A stretch of 64,000 nt of DNA from CAXMST01 sp963790085 (GCA_963790085.1 CAWBNH010000013.1:62001-126000), one strand, 5' to 3'. Counted from the first letter of the stretch, positions 15,450-24,674 are shown. Numbers and translations are program-made. Notes: generated by a model not told the origin, from the sequence alone.

Positions 15450-18013
15450 GCCGCGAGGAGAGGCAGCGGGTGACGATCGTCGTCGACGGCGCCGAGATCG
15501 AGGCGCCGGACGGAGCGATGCTGGTCGACGCCGCGAAGTCCGGCGACGTCGAGATCCCCGTCTTCTGCTACGAGCCGAAGCTCGGCGAGCCGGTGGGCGC
15601 CTGCCGCATGTGCCTGGTGGAGATCGAGGGAATCCCGAAGCTGCAGACCTCCTGCTCGACGCCGATCCGCGACGGAATGGTCGTCTACACGCAGACGGAC
15701 CGGGTCAAGGAGGCGCAGAACGCCGTCGTCGAGTTCCTGCTGATCAACCATCCGCTCGACTGCCCGGTCTGCGACAAGGGCGGTGAGTGCCCGCTACAGG
15801 ACATCGCGATGGGCTGGGGTGACGGTCACAGCCGGATGACCGACCCGAAGCGGCACTTCCAGAAGCCGATCCCGCTCTCGCCGCTGGTCAAGATCGACCG
15901 CGAGCGCTGCATCCTCTGCTACCGCTGCGTTCGGTTCAGCCAGGAGGTCGCTGAGGACGAGCAGCTGCAACTCCTGGAGCGTGGACCGAAGAGCTTCGTC
16001 GGCACGTTCGACGACCGCCCCTACATCGCGCCCTTCCACGGCAACATCATCGAGCTCTGCCCCGTCGGCGCGCTGACCTCGCAGAGCTACCGGTTCCGCG
16101 CCCGTCCCTGGGACATCGAGGACGCGGGGTCGGTCTGCACCCTCTGCCCGAGCCAGTGCAACGTCAAGTTCACGGTCCGCGACGAGCAGGTGGTCCGCGT
16201 CCTCGCCCGCGACAACCCGGACGTCGATGACGGCTGGCTCTGCGACAAGGGTCGCTTCGGCTACCAGATGCTGGCCTCATCCGACCGGCCGAGCGAGCCC
16301 CAGATCCGCGAGGGCGGGGCGTTGCGCTCTGCATCTTGGGAGGAGACGCTGGAGACCGCCGCCAGGGGGCTGACCGAGGCCCACGGCAAGGTCGCCGCGA
16401 TCGTCGGCGGCGGAGCCTCGAACGAGGAGGCCTACCTCTTGCAGCGCATGGTTCGCGGCCCGCTCGGCTCGACCGACATCACCGGCACCCGCCGCGCCGC
16501 GCCGGCGCCGGCCACGAGGCGGGCGCTCGACGATCCGCGGCTGTCGGTCGGCACCGCGAGCCTCGACCACGCCGACGCGATCCTCGTCGTCGGCACCGAC
16601 CCGATGCACGAGATGCCGATCCTCGAGCTGCGGATTCGCAAGGCGGTACGCCGCCACGGCGCCGGCCTGCTGGTCGCGGGAGAGCGCCCGACCGCGCTCG
16701 ACGGCGGCGCCGCGATCGGCTCCTCCGGGTGCCTGGAGGCGGCCCGCTACGAGCCCGGGCAGGCGGCCGGCTTCCTCGAGCAGCTGGCCGACGAGCTCGA
16801 GGCGGGTGACGGCGCGAACGGGTTTGCGGCGGCGCTGAGGGCGGCCGAGGACGTCGTCGTCGTCTGGGGGGAGCGGATCGCAACCGGCCCGGACGGGCAG
16901 CGGGGAGCCGAGGCGCTGCTGCGGATCGCCGCGCTCCTGGGGCTGGAGGAGGGAGCGGACCGCGGCCTCTACGAGGTCCCCGACTTCGCCAACGGACGTG
17001 GGATCCGCGAGTCGGGCGCCGCCGAGGGCAGCGGACCGGGGCTGCTCCCGGCTGCGGCCGGGCGCAGCGCCGCCGAGATCCGAGCGGCGCTCGAGGCCGG
17101 CGAGATCGAGGCGCTGATCCTCTGGGACGTGGATCCCGTCCGCGAGTTCGACGAGCCCGAGGCCTGGTCGCGGGCGATCGGGGCGGCGAGCTTCACGCTC
17201 AGCGTCTCGATGTTCGGCACCACCTCGGCGCAGAATGCCGACGTCCATCTTCCGGCCGAGTCGCACGCCGAGAAGGAGGGCACGGTGACCCACCCCGACG
17301 GCCGTCTGCAGCGGGTCCGCCCGTCGGTCTCGCATCCCGGCGCAATCCGCCCCCTCTGGCAGGTGCTCTGCGATCTGAGCGGCAAGCTCGGTGACGAGAC
17401 CGGCGCCGGCACCGCCCAGGAGGTGTTCGAGCTGCTCGCCGACGACTCGCCGCTGTACGCGGGGATCAGCTACGACACGATCGGCGGCACCGGCGTCCGC
17501 TGGCAGGAGGTCGCCGCCGCTGCGGCCGGTGAAGGAGCGTCCGGGGGAGGTCCGGCTGACACTCGGGTAGCCGGTCAGATCCCTCCCTCGGAGGCCCCTG
17601 AGGCCGGTGACCGGCGGACGTCGGCCGGGCCTCCCCCGGCCGCTCCGGGTGACGCCCTGCTGCTCGGGACCTACCACGACCTCTGGGCGGACTATGTGAG
17701 TGAGAGGAATCCCTCGCTGGAATTCCTCAGCCCGACCCAGACGGTCGAGATCAGCGAGTCCACGGCGGTGCGGCTCGGGGTCGGCAACGGAACGGAGGTG
17801 GTTGTCACCGGCGACAACGGGAAGTCGCTGCGGGCGCGGGTTGCGATCCGACCCCGCAACCCCGACGACGTCGCCTTCCTGATCGAGGGGACCGCCGAGG
17901 ACGGGGCGAATCTGCTCAGCGGCGCGCGCACGGTGGAGATCGCCGAGCCACCCCCCGAGCCGGACGAGGAGCCGAGCTTCGGAACCACCGAGCGCGAGAG
18001 AGTCGAGTGGTAG
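15446..18013 (+). CDS. nuoG: NADH-quinone oxidoreductase subunit G
   Basis: 855 aa. N-terminal ferredoxin-like [2Fe-2S] domain (CYEP...CRMC...C), then the His-Cys-rich and [4Fe-4S] ligand sets (CPVCDKGGECPLQD, CILCYRCVRF, ELCPVGAL), an extra Mo-enzyme-type site (CTLCPSQCNV...WLCDKGRF), and a molybdopterin-oxidoreductase-like body. A linker rich in Gly/Pro (about residues 690-735) separates the body from a C-terminal beta-barrel-type domain. The DNA of that linker holds a large inverted repeat (17541-17639). The GTG start overlaps the nuoF stop. Confidence 0.95.
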   Translation: MSREERQRVTIVVDGAEIEAPDGAMLVDAAKSGDVEIPVFCYEPKLGEPVGACRMCLVEIEGIPKLQTSCSTPIRDGMVVYTQTDRVKEAQNAVVEFLLINHPLDCPVCDKGGECPLQDIAMGWGDGHSRMTDPKRHFQKPIPLSPLVKIDRERCILCYRCVRFSQEVAEDEQLQLLERGPKSFVGTFDDRPYIAPFHGNIIELCPVGALTSQSYRFRARPWDIEDAGSVCTLCPSQCNVKFTVRDEQVVRVLARDNPDVDDGWLCDKGRFGYQMLASSDRPSEPQIREGGALRSASWEETLETAARGLTEAHGKVAAIVGGGASNEEAYLLQRMVRGPLGSTDITGTRRAAPAPATRRALDDPRLSVGTASLDHADAILVVGTDPMHEMPILELRIRKAVRRHGAGLLVAGERPTALDGGAAIGSSGCLEAARYEPGQAAGFLEQLADELEAGDGANGFAAALRAAEDVVVVWGERIATGPDGQRGAEALLRIAALLGLEEGADRGLYEVPDFANGRGIRESGAAEGSGPGLLPAAAGRSAAEIRAALEAGEIEALILWDVDPVREFDEPEAWSRAIGAASFTLSVSMFGTTSAQNADVHLPAESHAEKEGTVTHPDGRLQRVRPSVSHPGAIRPLWQVLCDLSGKLGDETGAGTAQEVFELLADDSPLYAGISYDTIGGTGVRWQEVAAAAAGEGASGGGPADTRVAGQIPPSEAPEAGDRRTSAGPPPAAPGDALLLGTYHDLWADYVSERNPSLEFLSPTQTVEISESTAVRLGVGNGTEVVVTGDNGKSLRARVAIRPRNPDDVAFLIEGTAEDGANLLSGARTVEIAEPPPEPDEEPSFGTTERERVEW
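17541..17639. repeat. Long inverted repeat inside nuoG linker
   Basis: Arms 17541-17560 and 17620-17639 are complementary at 18 of 20 positions, with 59 nt between them. It lies entirely within the Gly/Pro-rich, poorly conserved linker of NuoG. It could be an inserted palindromic element tolerated in frame, or an mRNA structure in mid-operon. Confidence 0.55.
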
Positions 18014-18017
18014 AGCG

Positions 18018-19040
18018 GTGACTGCAGCGCTGCCGCTCGCCGACACCAGCTTCGCCGAGGCGAGCTGGCTGCTCGTCCTCAAGTCGATCGTGATCTTCGC
18101 GGTGATCCTCGGAATCGTGCCGCTGATCCTGCTCACGGAGCGCAAGCTGCTCGGGCGCTTCCAGGCCCGCTACGGGCCAAACCGGGTTGGACCCTACGGC
18201 TCGATGCAGCCGACGGCCGACGTGCTGAAGCTGCTCACCAAGGAGTCCTACAAGCCCGACAACGCGGTTCCGTTCCTGTGGGCGCTCGCTCCGGCGCTGG
18301 TGATCATCAGCGCCACGGCGACGATCGCGATCATTCCGTTCGGCGACGTCACCGACGGCGTCGGCCTCTACGGGATCGACGTCTCGATCGGGATCCTCTA
18401 TGCCTTCGCGTTCGGCTCGATCGCCTTCTACGGACTGCTGCTCGGCGGCTGGGCATCCGGCTCGAAGTACAGCTTCCTCGGCGCGATGCGCTCCGCCGCG
18501 CAGCTGATCTCCTACGAGATCTCGATGGGCCTGGCGCTGCTCGGCGTGGTGATGATGGCCGGCTCGCTGAGCCTCGTCGACATCGCCAACGCCCAGGCGG
18601 GCGACGTCTGGTACATCGTGCCCCAGGTCGTCGGCTTCCTGATCTTCATGGTGGCCGGCTTCGCGGAGACCAACCGGGCGCCGTTCGACCTGCCGGAGGC
18701 CGACGCGGAGCTCGTCGCCGGCTACAACACCGAGTACGGCGGCATGCGCTTCGGCTCGTTCTTCATGGCCGAGTACATGGAGATGATCGTCGTCAGCGGA
18801 ATCGCCGCGGCGATGTTCCTCGGTGGCTGGTATCTGCCGTTCGGATGGGAGACTCCGCCGGTCCTCGGCGTCTTCGTGATGCTCGCCAAGATCATCATCC
18901 TGATCCTGTTCTTCATCTGGGTCCGGGCCACCCTGCCGCGGCTCCGCTACGACCAGCTGATGACGCTCGGCTGGAAGATCCTGCTGCCGCTGGCGACGCT
19001 CAACGTGCTCGTCACCGCGGTCCTGGTCACGGTGACCTGA
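18018..19040 (+). CDS. nuoH: NADH-quinone oxidoreductase subunit H
   Basis: 340 aa, eight-helix membrane subunit that forms the quinone chamber entrance. The family motifs ERKLLGRFQARYGPNRVGP (first loop) and FAETNRAPFDLPEADAELVAG (loop 5-6) are intact. GTG 18018 starts 4 nt after nuoG. In other genomes nuoI follows directly, but here a short-chain dehydrogenase gene intervenes. Confidence 0.96.
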   Translation: MTAALPLADTSFAEASWLLVLKSIVIFAVILGIVPLILLTERKLLGRFQARYGPNRVGPYGSMQPTADVLKLLTKESYKPDNAVPFLWALAPALVIISATATIAIIPFGDVTDGVGLYGIDVSIGILYAFAFGSIAFYGLLLGGWASGSKYSFLGAMRSAAQLISYEISMGLALLGVVMMAGSLSLVDIANAQAGDVWYIVPQVVGFLIFMVAGFAETNRAPFDLPEADAELVAGYNTEYGGMRFGSFFMAEYMEMIVVSGIAAAMFLGGWYLPFGWETPPVLGVFVMLAKIIILILFFIWVRATLPRLRYDQLMTLGWKILLPLATLNVLVTAVLVTVT

Positions 19041-19045
19041 GAGCG

Positions 19046-20006
19046 TTGGCCTCCCTCGACCCACGACGACTGCTGGCCCGGGCGATGAACCTGCCGCTCG
19101 GCGTCGGCGAGCGGCACCTGCCGCTGGCCCTCGCGGAGCGCATCGGGGGCCTGCGCGGCGCAACGCTGGAGCGGGCAGTGGAGGGCCGTACGGTGCTCGT
19201 CACCGGCGCCTCGTCGGGGATCGGAGCCGCGGCGGCCCTGCAGATCGGGCGGGCGGGCGGCAACGTGCTGCTCGTCGCCCGACGGGAGGACAGGCTCGGC
19301 GACGTCGCCGCCCGGATCTCGGAGCACCGCGGGAGCGCCAGCGTCTATCCGGCGGATCTCGCCGACGCCGCCGACGTCGACCGGCTCAGCGCCGAGGTGC
19401 TCGCCCGCCACGGAGGGGTGGACATCCTGGTCAACAACGCGGGCCACTCGATCCGTCGCTCGCTGACGCGCTCCTACGACCGGATCCACGACTTCGAGTT
19501 GACGATCGATCTCAATTACCTCGCCCCGGTGCGGCTCGTCCTCGCGTTCCTACCGGGGATGCGCGCCCGCGGCTTCGGCCACGTCGTCAACGTCTCCTCC
19601 GCGAGCGTCCAGATCCGGACGCCGCGCTTCGCCGCCTACACAGCATCGAAGGCCGCGCTCGACGCCTTCAGCGACTGCGCCGCTGCGGAGCTGGTCGGCG
19701 ACGGCGATCCGCTTCACGACGATCTCGATGCCCTTGGTGCGGACGCCGATGATCGAGCCGACTGCGATGTACGCGAGCTTCCCGGCCCTGAGCCCTGAGC
19801 AGGCCGGCGACCGGGTCTGCAAGGCGATCATCCACCGGCCACGGAGGATCGGAACCCCCTACGGCGTGCTGGTCGGGACGATCGATGCGGTCGATCCGGT
19901 CGCGATGGAGGCGCTCCGCAACCGCGGCTACCGGATGTTCCCCGAGTCCGGGGATGGACCCGAGTCGCCGTCGGAGGCGCCGAACCCCGAGCCGACCGCC
20001 GAGTAG
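19046..20006 (+). pseudogene. Short-chain dehydrogenase/reductase, broken by a 1-nt frameshift
   Basis: The first part reads from TTG 19046 (alternative ATG 19085): cofactor motif TGASSGIG, NNAG, catalytic Ser in NVSSAS, and Tyr/Lys in YTASK. Near 19700-19706 the conserved sequence moves to another frame. Reading on after removal of one G from the GGCGACGGCGAT stretch restores DGIRFTTISMPLVRTPMIEP and continues to the stop at 20006. So one base appears inserted. All catalytic residues lie before the break, but the C-terminal substrate lobe is lost; the unshifted frame stops at 19798. This is either a recent pseudogene or a sequencing/assembly error. It starts 5 nt after nuoH. Confidence 0.8.
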
Positions 20007-20053
20007 TCGCGGACATGCGCGCAGGTCGTCGGCCGGCGCCGGAGCGGCACCGA

Positions 20054-20059
20054 TAGGAT
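20054..20059 (+). promoter_or_regulatory. Candidate -10 (TAGGAT) for nuoI
   Basis: TAGGAT lies 11 nt before the nuoI ATG (20071). An independent promoter here fits the separation of nuoI from nuoH. Confidence 0.45.
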
Positions 20060-20070
20060 CGGGCAGAGCG

Positions 20071-20649
20071 ATGGAGCCGGAAGCGACCGAACAGAGCGAA
20101 CAGAGCGCGACGGACTTCCCCTATCTCCGGGACCAGTCGGTCGTCGCGGTGCAACGCGGGCCCGATCCGGGTGGCCCGGGCGGCGCCTTCAGGGCGTTCA
20201 GCGAGACCCTGCGCGGCCTGCGAACGACCTTCGGCCGCCTGGTCGAGGGACCGGTGACGATCCAGTATCCGGAGGAGAAGACGCCGGTGTACCCGCGCTT
20301 CCGCGGGCGCCACAAGCTGCACAGGTTCGAGGACACGGGCCTCGAGAAGTGCGTCGGCTGCTCGCTCTGCGCCGCCGCCTGCCCGGCCGACTGCATCCGC
20401 GTCGTCGCCGCCGAGAACGACCCCGACGACCGGGTCTCCGCCGGCGAGCGCTACGCGGCCGTGTACGAGATCAACCTCGGCCGCTGCATCTTCTGCGGGT
20501 ACTGCGAGGTGGCGTGCCCGTTCGACGCGATCACGATGGGCCACGAGTACGAGCTCGCCGACTACAACCGCAACGACCTGATCTTCACGAAGGAGATGCT
20601 GCTCGCCGAACCCGCCGTCCGGGCGCCGCTGCGCAACGCGGGCGAGTAG
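20071..20649 (+). CDS. nuoI: NADH-quinone oxidoreductase subunit I (N6a/N6b)
   Basis: 192 aa. Two classical [4Fe-4S] motifs, CVGCSLCAAACPADCI and CIFCGYCEVACPFDAI, form clusters N6a and N6b that lead electrons to N2. The YPEEKTPVYPRFRGRHKL segment before them is family-typical. A 40-residue Glu/Gly-rich N-terminus precedes the domain. It is isolated from both nuoH and nuoJ, with its own -10-like hexamer. Confidence 0.95.
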   Translation: MEPEATEQSEQSATDFPYLRDQSVVAVQRGPDPGGPGGAFRAFSETLRGLRTTFGRLVEGPVTIQYPEEKTPVYPRFRGRHKLHRFEDTGLEKCVGCSLCAAACPADCIRVVAAENDPDDRVSAGERYAAVYEINLGRCIFCGYCEVACPFDAITMGHEYELADYNRNDLIFTKEMLLAEPAVRAPLRNAGE

Positions 20650-20663
20650 GCGGACGGCTTCGC

Positions 20664-21353
20664 GTGAGGGCTTCCGCCCCGGTCGAGCTCGGTGACGGCC
20701 TCTGGAGCTGGTCCGCGCGCCATCCGCAGTGGCACCCCGGGGAGTTCGGCGCTGAGGTGGTCAGCTTCGCCGCCCGGGCGCCCGAGGCGTTGCTGCTGAT
20801 CGACCCGCTGCTGCCCGGCGACCCCTCGGCCGCGCTGGAGCTGCTCGACGCCGAGGTCGCTGCGGCCGGCTGGGTCGCGATCCTGATCACGATCCCCTAC
20901 CACGCGCGAAGCGCAGAGCCGCTCTGGGAGCGATACCAGGCCGATCAGGAGGTCTCGATCCACGGTCACCCGGCGACGCTGAAGCGCCTCGACGCCTCGG
21001 CCCCGGCCTTCCGGCCGATCGAGCCGGGCCGAAAGCTGCCGGGAGGGGCGACGCCGTACGCGATCGGCAGGCCGCGGCGCTACGAGTACCCGCTGCATCT
21101 ACCCGGCCACGACGCGCTGGTCTTCGGTGACGCGGTCGTCGGGGTCGACGATCGGCTCCGGGTCTGGTCGAATCGGCGGATCGACGGAGACGTGCTGCGC
21201 TTCTACCGTGAGCGCTTCAACCCAACCCTGGAGCCGCTGGTCGCGATCGGGGCCGAGCGGATGCTGATGACTCACGGCCGCTCGGTGCTCGAGCGCGGCA
21301 CCGATGCCCTTCGGGAGTCGCTGGCCGCGCCGCCCTGGTACCACCATCCCTGA
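20664..21353 (+). CDS. Degenerate metallo-beta-lactamase-fold protein
   Basis: 229 aa from GTG 20664. The layout resembles an MBL-fold hydrolase (HLPGHDALVFGDAVVG near residue 150, then MLMTHGRSVL), but the HXHXDH zinc motif is missing: the equivalent loop reads TIPYHARSAEPLWERY. It may therefore be non-catalytic or bind metal differently. It follows nuoI by 14 nt, so it could be co-transcribed. Function unknown. Confidence 0.7.
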   Translation: MRASAPVELGDGLWSWSARHPQWHPGEFGAEVVSFAARAPEALLLIDPLLPGDPSAALELLDAEVAAAGWVAILITIPYHARSAEPLWERYQADQEVSIHGHPATLKRLDASAPAFRPIEPGRKLPGGATPYAIGRPRRYEYPLHLPGHDALVFGDAVVGVDDRLRVWSNRRIDGDVLRFYRERFNPTLEPLVAIGAERMLMTHGRSVLERGTDALRESLAAPPWYHHP

Positions 21354-21381
21354 GGTCCCGCCGGGGGCGGGTCGCCCTCAG
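21350..21381. terminator. Two-step hairpin across convergent stops
   Basis: Outer arms CTGAGG/CCTCAG (21350-21355, 21376-21381) and inner arms CCCGCC/GGCGGG (21357-21362, 21366-21371) with a 3-nt loop. It spans the stops of the MBL-like and acyl-CoA ligase genes. Good candidate bidirectional terminator. Confidence 0.6.
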
Positions 21382-22997
21382 CGCTCGCCCCCATCGCCGA
21401 GGCTGCGCTTGACGATCTTGCCGGCGGCATTGCGCGGAAGCCGGTCGAGGAAGTGGACGTCTCGGGGGACCTTGTAGCGGGCCAGGTGCCGCTTGACGTG
21501 CGCTTGGATCTCCTCGGCGGTGAGCTTCGCGCCGGCGCTCGGGACGACGTAGGCCGCGAGCCGCTGACCGAAGTCGGCGTCCGCAACGCCGATCGCAGCT
21601 ACCTCGGCCACGTCGTCGCGGCCGATCAGCAACTCCTCGACCTCCTGCGGGAAGACGTTCTCGCCCCCGGAGACGATCATCTCATCGTCGCGACCGTCGA
21701 TGAACAGCCGCCCGTCGGCGTCGAAGTGGCCGACGTCGCCCGACGACATGGCGCCGTCGATCACCTCCTTGGTGCCGCCGTCTGTGTAGCCGGCGAACTC
21801 GATCCCGTTCGAGACGAAGACCCTGCCCGTCGCTCCCGGGGCGACCTCGGCCCCCCGATCGTCGAGCAGCAGCACCCGGGTGCCGAGGGTGGGCCGGCCG
21901 ACCGTGGCAGGGGCCGCCCGATGGTCGGCCGGCACCGAGATCGCCGCGAACGCCACCTCGGTGGAGCCGTAGAGAACGTAGAGCACGTCGCCGAACAGCT
22001 CCAGGGTCCCGGTCGCGGTCGGGCCCGGCAGCTGGGCGCCGCTACAGAGGATGATCCGCAGCGCCGATGTGTCGTAGCCGCGGGCGCCTTCCCCGAGCTC
22101 GAGAGTCCGTTGCAGCATCGCCGGCACCACGATCGCCGTCGTCACCCGATTCTCGGCCAGGCCGGCGATGAGCTCTGCGGCGTCGAACCGCCGCCGGGTG
22201 TGGATTCGGGAGCCGAGACTGAGCGAGAGCACGAGGCCGGCAAATCCGAGCGCGTGGAAGAACGGGGGCGCGACCCAACTCACTTCGCGGGCCCGCAGTG
22301 GGATCCGCTCGAAGAGCGCCCCGAGCGACACCAGGTTGCCGCCCGATCCCCGAACGGCGCCCTTCGGCGTGCCGGTCGTGCCGCTGGTCAGTAGCACCAC
22401 ACTCGGCTCGGCCTCGGGCACCGGCAGCGGCCCTTCTGCGCTCGTGGCGATCAGCCGCTCGAGGCTGGCGGGGCCGGTGCCGGGCTCGGAGTCGTCGGTC
22501 CAGGCCACGAAGCTGCGCTCGAGCCCGGCGGGCACGCGGTCGCCGTACTCGGCGTCGTAGACGAGCGTGTCGAGGCGCTCGCGCCGGCAGACGTCGTCGA
22601 TCTGCGGGCCGGCGAAGTCGGTGTTGAGGAAGACGACGCGGAGACCGAGCTTGGCCGCCGCGAAGGTGGCGTCGAGGAAGCCGCGGTGGTTGCGGCAGAG
22701 GATCGCGATCCCGTCGCCCGCGCGCATCCCCTGATCGGCCCAGGCCCGCGCGACCGAGTTCGAGCGTCGATCGAGATCCTCGAAGCTGAGCGTGCCGAGC
22801 TCGTCGGTCAGCGCCGGGGCCTCGCCCCAGCGGATCGCGGCGGCGCTGCAGGCGCCCCCGATCGGTCCGCGCCGGGCGATCTCGGCCCCGATCCGCACGA
22901 GCTTGTCGGGCCGCTCGGGGGCCATTAGGCCGGTCCGGGCGACCGCCGCCAGCGCCTGCGCGTTGCTGGCGGCCAGGTTGGCTATCTCCGTCAGCAT
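21378..22997 (-). CDS. Acyl-CoA synthetase (AMP-forming, FadD type)
   Basis: 539 aa ANL-superfamily ligase. The AMP-binding P-loop VVLLTSGTTGTPKGAVRG, the YGSTEVAFAA motif, the hinge region GDVGHFDADGRLFIDGRDDEMI and the C-terminal Lys in NAAGKIVKRSL are all present. It activates a carboxylic or fatty acid to its CoA ester. It is divergent from the SCP2 protein gene and near a CaiB-type racemase and an esterase, suggesting a small acyl-CoA or branched-lipid degradation module. The exact substrate cannot be told. Confidence 0.9.
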   Translation of the reverse strand: MLTEIANLAASNAQALAAVARTGLMAPERPDKLVRIGAEIARRGPIGGACSAAAIRWGEAPALTDELGTLSFEDLDRRSNSVARAWADQGMRAGDGIAILCRNHRGFLDATFAAAKLGLRVVFLNTDFAGPQIDDVCRRERLDTLVYDAEYGDRVPAGLERSFVAWTDDSEPGTGPASLERLIATSAEGPLPVPEAEPSVVLLTSGTTGTPKGAVRGSGGNLVSLGALFERIPLRAREVSWVAPPFFHALGFAGLVLSLSLGSRIHTRRRFDAAELIAGLAENRVTTAIVVPAMLQRTLELGEGARGYDTSALRIILCSGAQLPGPTATGTLELFGDVLYVLYGSTEVAFAAISVPADHRAAPATVGRPTLGTRVLLLDDRGAEVAPGATGRVFVSNGIEFAGYTDGGTKEVIDGAMSSGDVGHFDADGRLFIDGRDDEMIVSGGENVFPQEVEELLIGRDDVAEVAAIGVADADFGQRLAAYVVPSAGAKLTAEEIQAHVKRHLARYKVPRDVHFLDRLPRNAAGKIVKRSLGDGGER

Positions 22998-23075
22998 CGC
23001 TGCCGATCATCGCACTTCCCGGGCCGGCTGCCGGCAGGGTTGGCTGCGGCGCCGGAGCCGCCCGCGAGAAAGCCG

Positions 23076-23081
23076 TAGGCT
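23076..23081 (+). promoter_or_regulatory. Candidate -10 (TAGGCT), leaderless SCP2 gene
   Basis: TAGGCT ends 7 nt before GTG 23089, the geometry of a leaderless transcript. Confidence 0.5.
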
Positions 23082-23088
23082 GCCGCTC

Positions 23089-23532
23089 GTGAGGGGAATC
23101 GAGATCGAATCGGCCGCACCGCTCGAGATCTACGCCGCCGTCGCCGCGATGGAGGAGCCCGACTTCGAGGCGCTGATGGAGGACCTCCCCAGCCGCGGCC
23201 GCGTGATCGACGCGCTGATCGACCACATGACGAGCCTGTTCAGGCCCGAGCAAGCCGACGGGCTCGATGCGGCGATCCACGTCAAGCTCTGGGACCATCC
23301 GGACGGCGGCTACGAGCACTTCGAGATCGTGATCGCGGACGGCACGCTGATCCACTCGCGCGAGCCCAACCGCGAGGCCGATCTGACCTTGAAGATCCGG
23401 CCCACGGACCTCCGGAAGCTGGTCACCGGCGAGACGCGAACCGCTCAGCTCGCGCTCAAGGGCCGCCTCCGCGTGGTCGGTGACCTCGGTCTGGCGCTGC
23501 GGCTGCCGGAGCTGTTCGACTTCAGTCGCTGA
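23089..23532 (+). CDS. SCP2 sterol/lipid-binding domain protein
   Basis: 147 aa. The beta-strand pattern FEIVIADGTLIHSREPNREADLTLKI followed by LRKLVTGETRTAQLALKGRLRVVGD is characteristic of the SCP2-like fold, which binds hydrophobic acyl ligands. It probably carries acyl-CoA intermediates for the neighbouring ligase and racemase. The GTG start is supported by the leaderless-type -10. It converges on the CoA-transferase gene. Confidence 0.8.
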   Translation: MRGIEIESAAPLEIYAAVAAMEEPDFEALMEDLPSRGRVIDALIDHMTSLFRPEQADGLDAAIHVKLWDHPDGGYEHFEIVIADGTLIHSREPNREADLTLKIRPTDLRKLVTGETRTAQLALKGRLRVVGDLGLALRLPELFDFSR

Positions 23533-23545
23533 GCGGCGCCTCAGC
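23528..23545. terminator. Hairpin across convergent stops (SCP2 / CoA transferase)
   Basis: GCTGAG (23528-23533) and CTCAGC (23540-23545) form a perfect 6-bp stem with loop CGGCGC, covering both stop regions. Confidence 0.5.
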
Positions 23546-24674
23546 CGAGCGCGCCGGCGGCGCGGAGCTCGGCGATCTCAGCCGTGGAGAAGCCCCACTC
23601 CGCAAGCGCCAGATCGGTGTCGGCGGCCGGCTCGGAGGGCGGGGCGGGCAGCGGCGGCGCGGTGCGGCTGAAGCGCGGCGCCGGCGCCGGCTGCAGGCGG
23701 CCGCCGATCTCGACGAACGTCCCGCGGGCCCTGTTCTGCGGGTGGTCGGGCGCGTCGTCGATCCCGTAGACGGCGGTCGTGCAGGCCTCAGCCGGCTCGA
23801 GGATCTCGGCCCACTCGTCCCGGGTCCGGGTCGCGAAGACCTCGGCGAAGCGCCGCTTCAGCTCCGGCCACCGCTCCCGCTCGAGCTGTGGGAACTGCTC
23901 GGGGTCGAGCTCCAGCAGGCGCAGCAACTCGGCATAGAACTGGGGCTCGATCGCGCCGACCGCGACGTACCCCCCGCCCTTGCACTCGTAGGTCTCGTAG
24001 AAGTGAGCGCCCGAGTCGAGCAGGTTCGTACCCGGCTCACCCCAGATACCGATCCCCTTCATCGCCCAGATCATCGTCATCAGCAGGGCCGAGCCCTCGA
24101 CCATCGCGGCATCGACGACCTGGCCCTCGCCCGACGAGCGTGCCTCGAGGATCCCGCAGACGACCCCGAAGGCGAGGACCATCGCGCCGCCACCGTAGTC
24201 ACCGACCATGTTCAGCGGGAACAGCGGCTTCTCCCCGGACCTCTGGAACTGACCGAGCGCGCCGGCGATCGAGATGTAGTTGACGTCGTGACCGGCGACC
24301 CTCGCCATCGGCCCATCCTGGCCGTAGCCGGTCATCCTCCCGTAGACGATCCGCGGGTTGCGGGCGAGCACCTCCTCGGGGCCGGCGCCGAGCCCCTCCA
24401 TGACCCCCGGCCGGAAGCCCTCGACCAGGGCGTCGGCGGACTCGCAGAGGCGAAGCAGCATTCCGCGGCCCTCGGCGGTCTTCAGGTCGCAGCCGACGGA
24501 GGGGCGGCCACGGTGGGTGTAGTTCCACGAGCCGGCGCCGAGCCCGTCACTGCCCGCCCGCTCGAGCCGGATCACGTCGGCACCCATGTCGGCGAGCATC
24601 ATCACCGCAAACGGGCCCGGCCCGATGCTCGCAACCTCGACGACCCTGACTCCGTGAAGCGGTCCGGCTGCCAT
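23541..24674 (-). CDS. CaiB/BaiF CoA-transferase family, alpha-methylacyl-CoA racemase type
   Basis: 377 aa. The start LHGVRVVEVASIGPGPFAVMMLADMGADVIRLER and the GHDVNYISIAGALG segment match the alpha-methylacyl-CoA racemase branch of class III CoA transferases. That branch epimerises 2-methyl-branched acyl-CoAs before beta-oxidation. The catalytic His/Asp pair would be His in AGHDVNY and the Asp in MVGDYGGG. ATG 24674 matches family N-termini; an ATG 12 nt upstream is possible. Confidence 0.9.
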   Translation of the reverse strand: MAAGPLHGVRVVEVASIGPGPFAVMMLADMGADVIRLERAGSDGLGAGSWNYTHRGRPSVGCDLKTAEGRGMLLRLCESADALVEGFRPGVMEGLGAGPEEVLARNPRIVYGRMTGYGQDGPMARVAGHDVNYISIAGALGQFQRSGEKPLFPLNMVGDYGGGAMVLAFGVVCGILEARSSGEGQVVDAAMVEGSALLMTMIWAMKGIGIWGEPGTNLLDSGAHFYETYECKGGGYVAVGAIEPQFYAELLRLLELDPEQFPQLERERWPELKRRFAEVFATRTRDEWAEILEPAEACTTAVYGIDDAPDHPQNRARGTFVEIGGRLQPAPAPRFSRTAPPLPAPPSEPAADTDLALAEWGFSTAEIAELRAAGALG

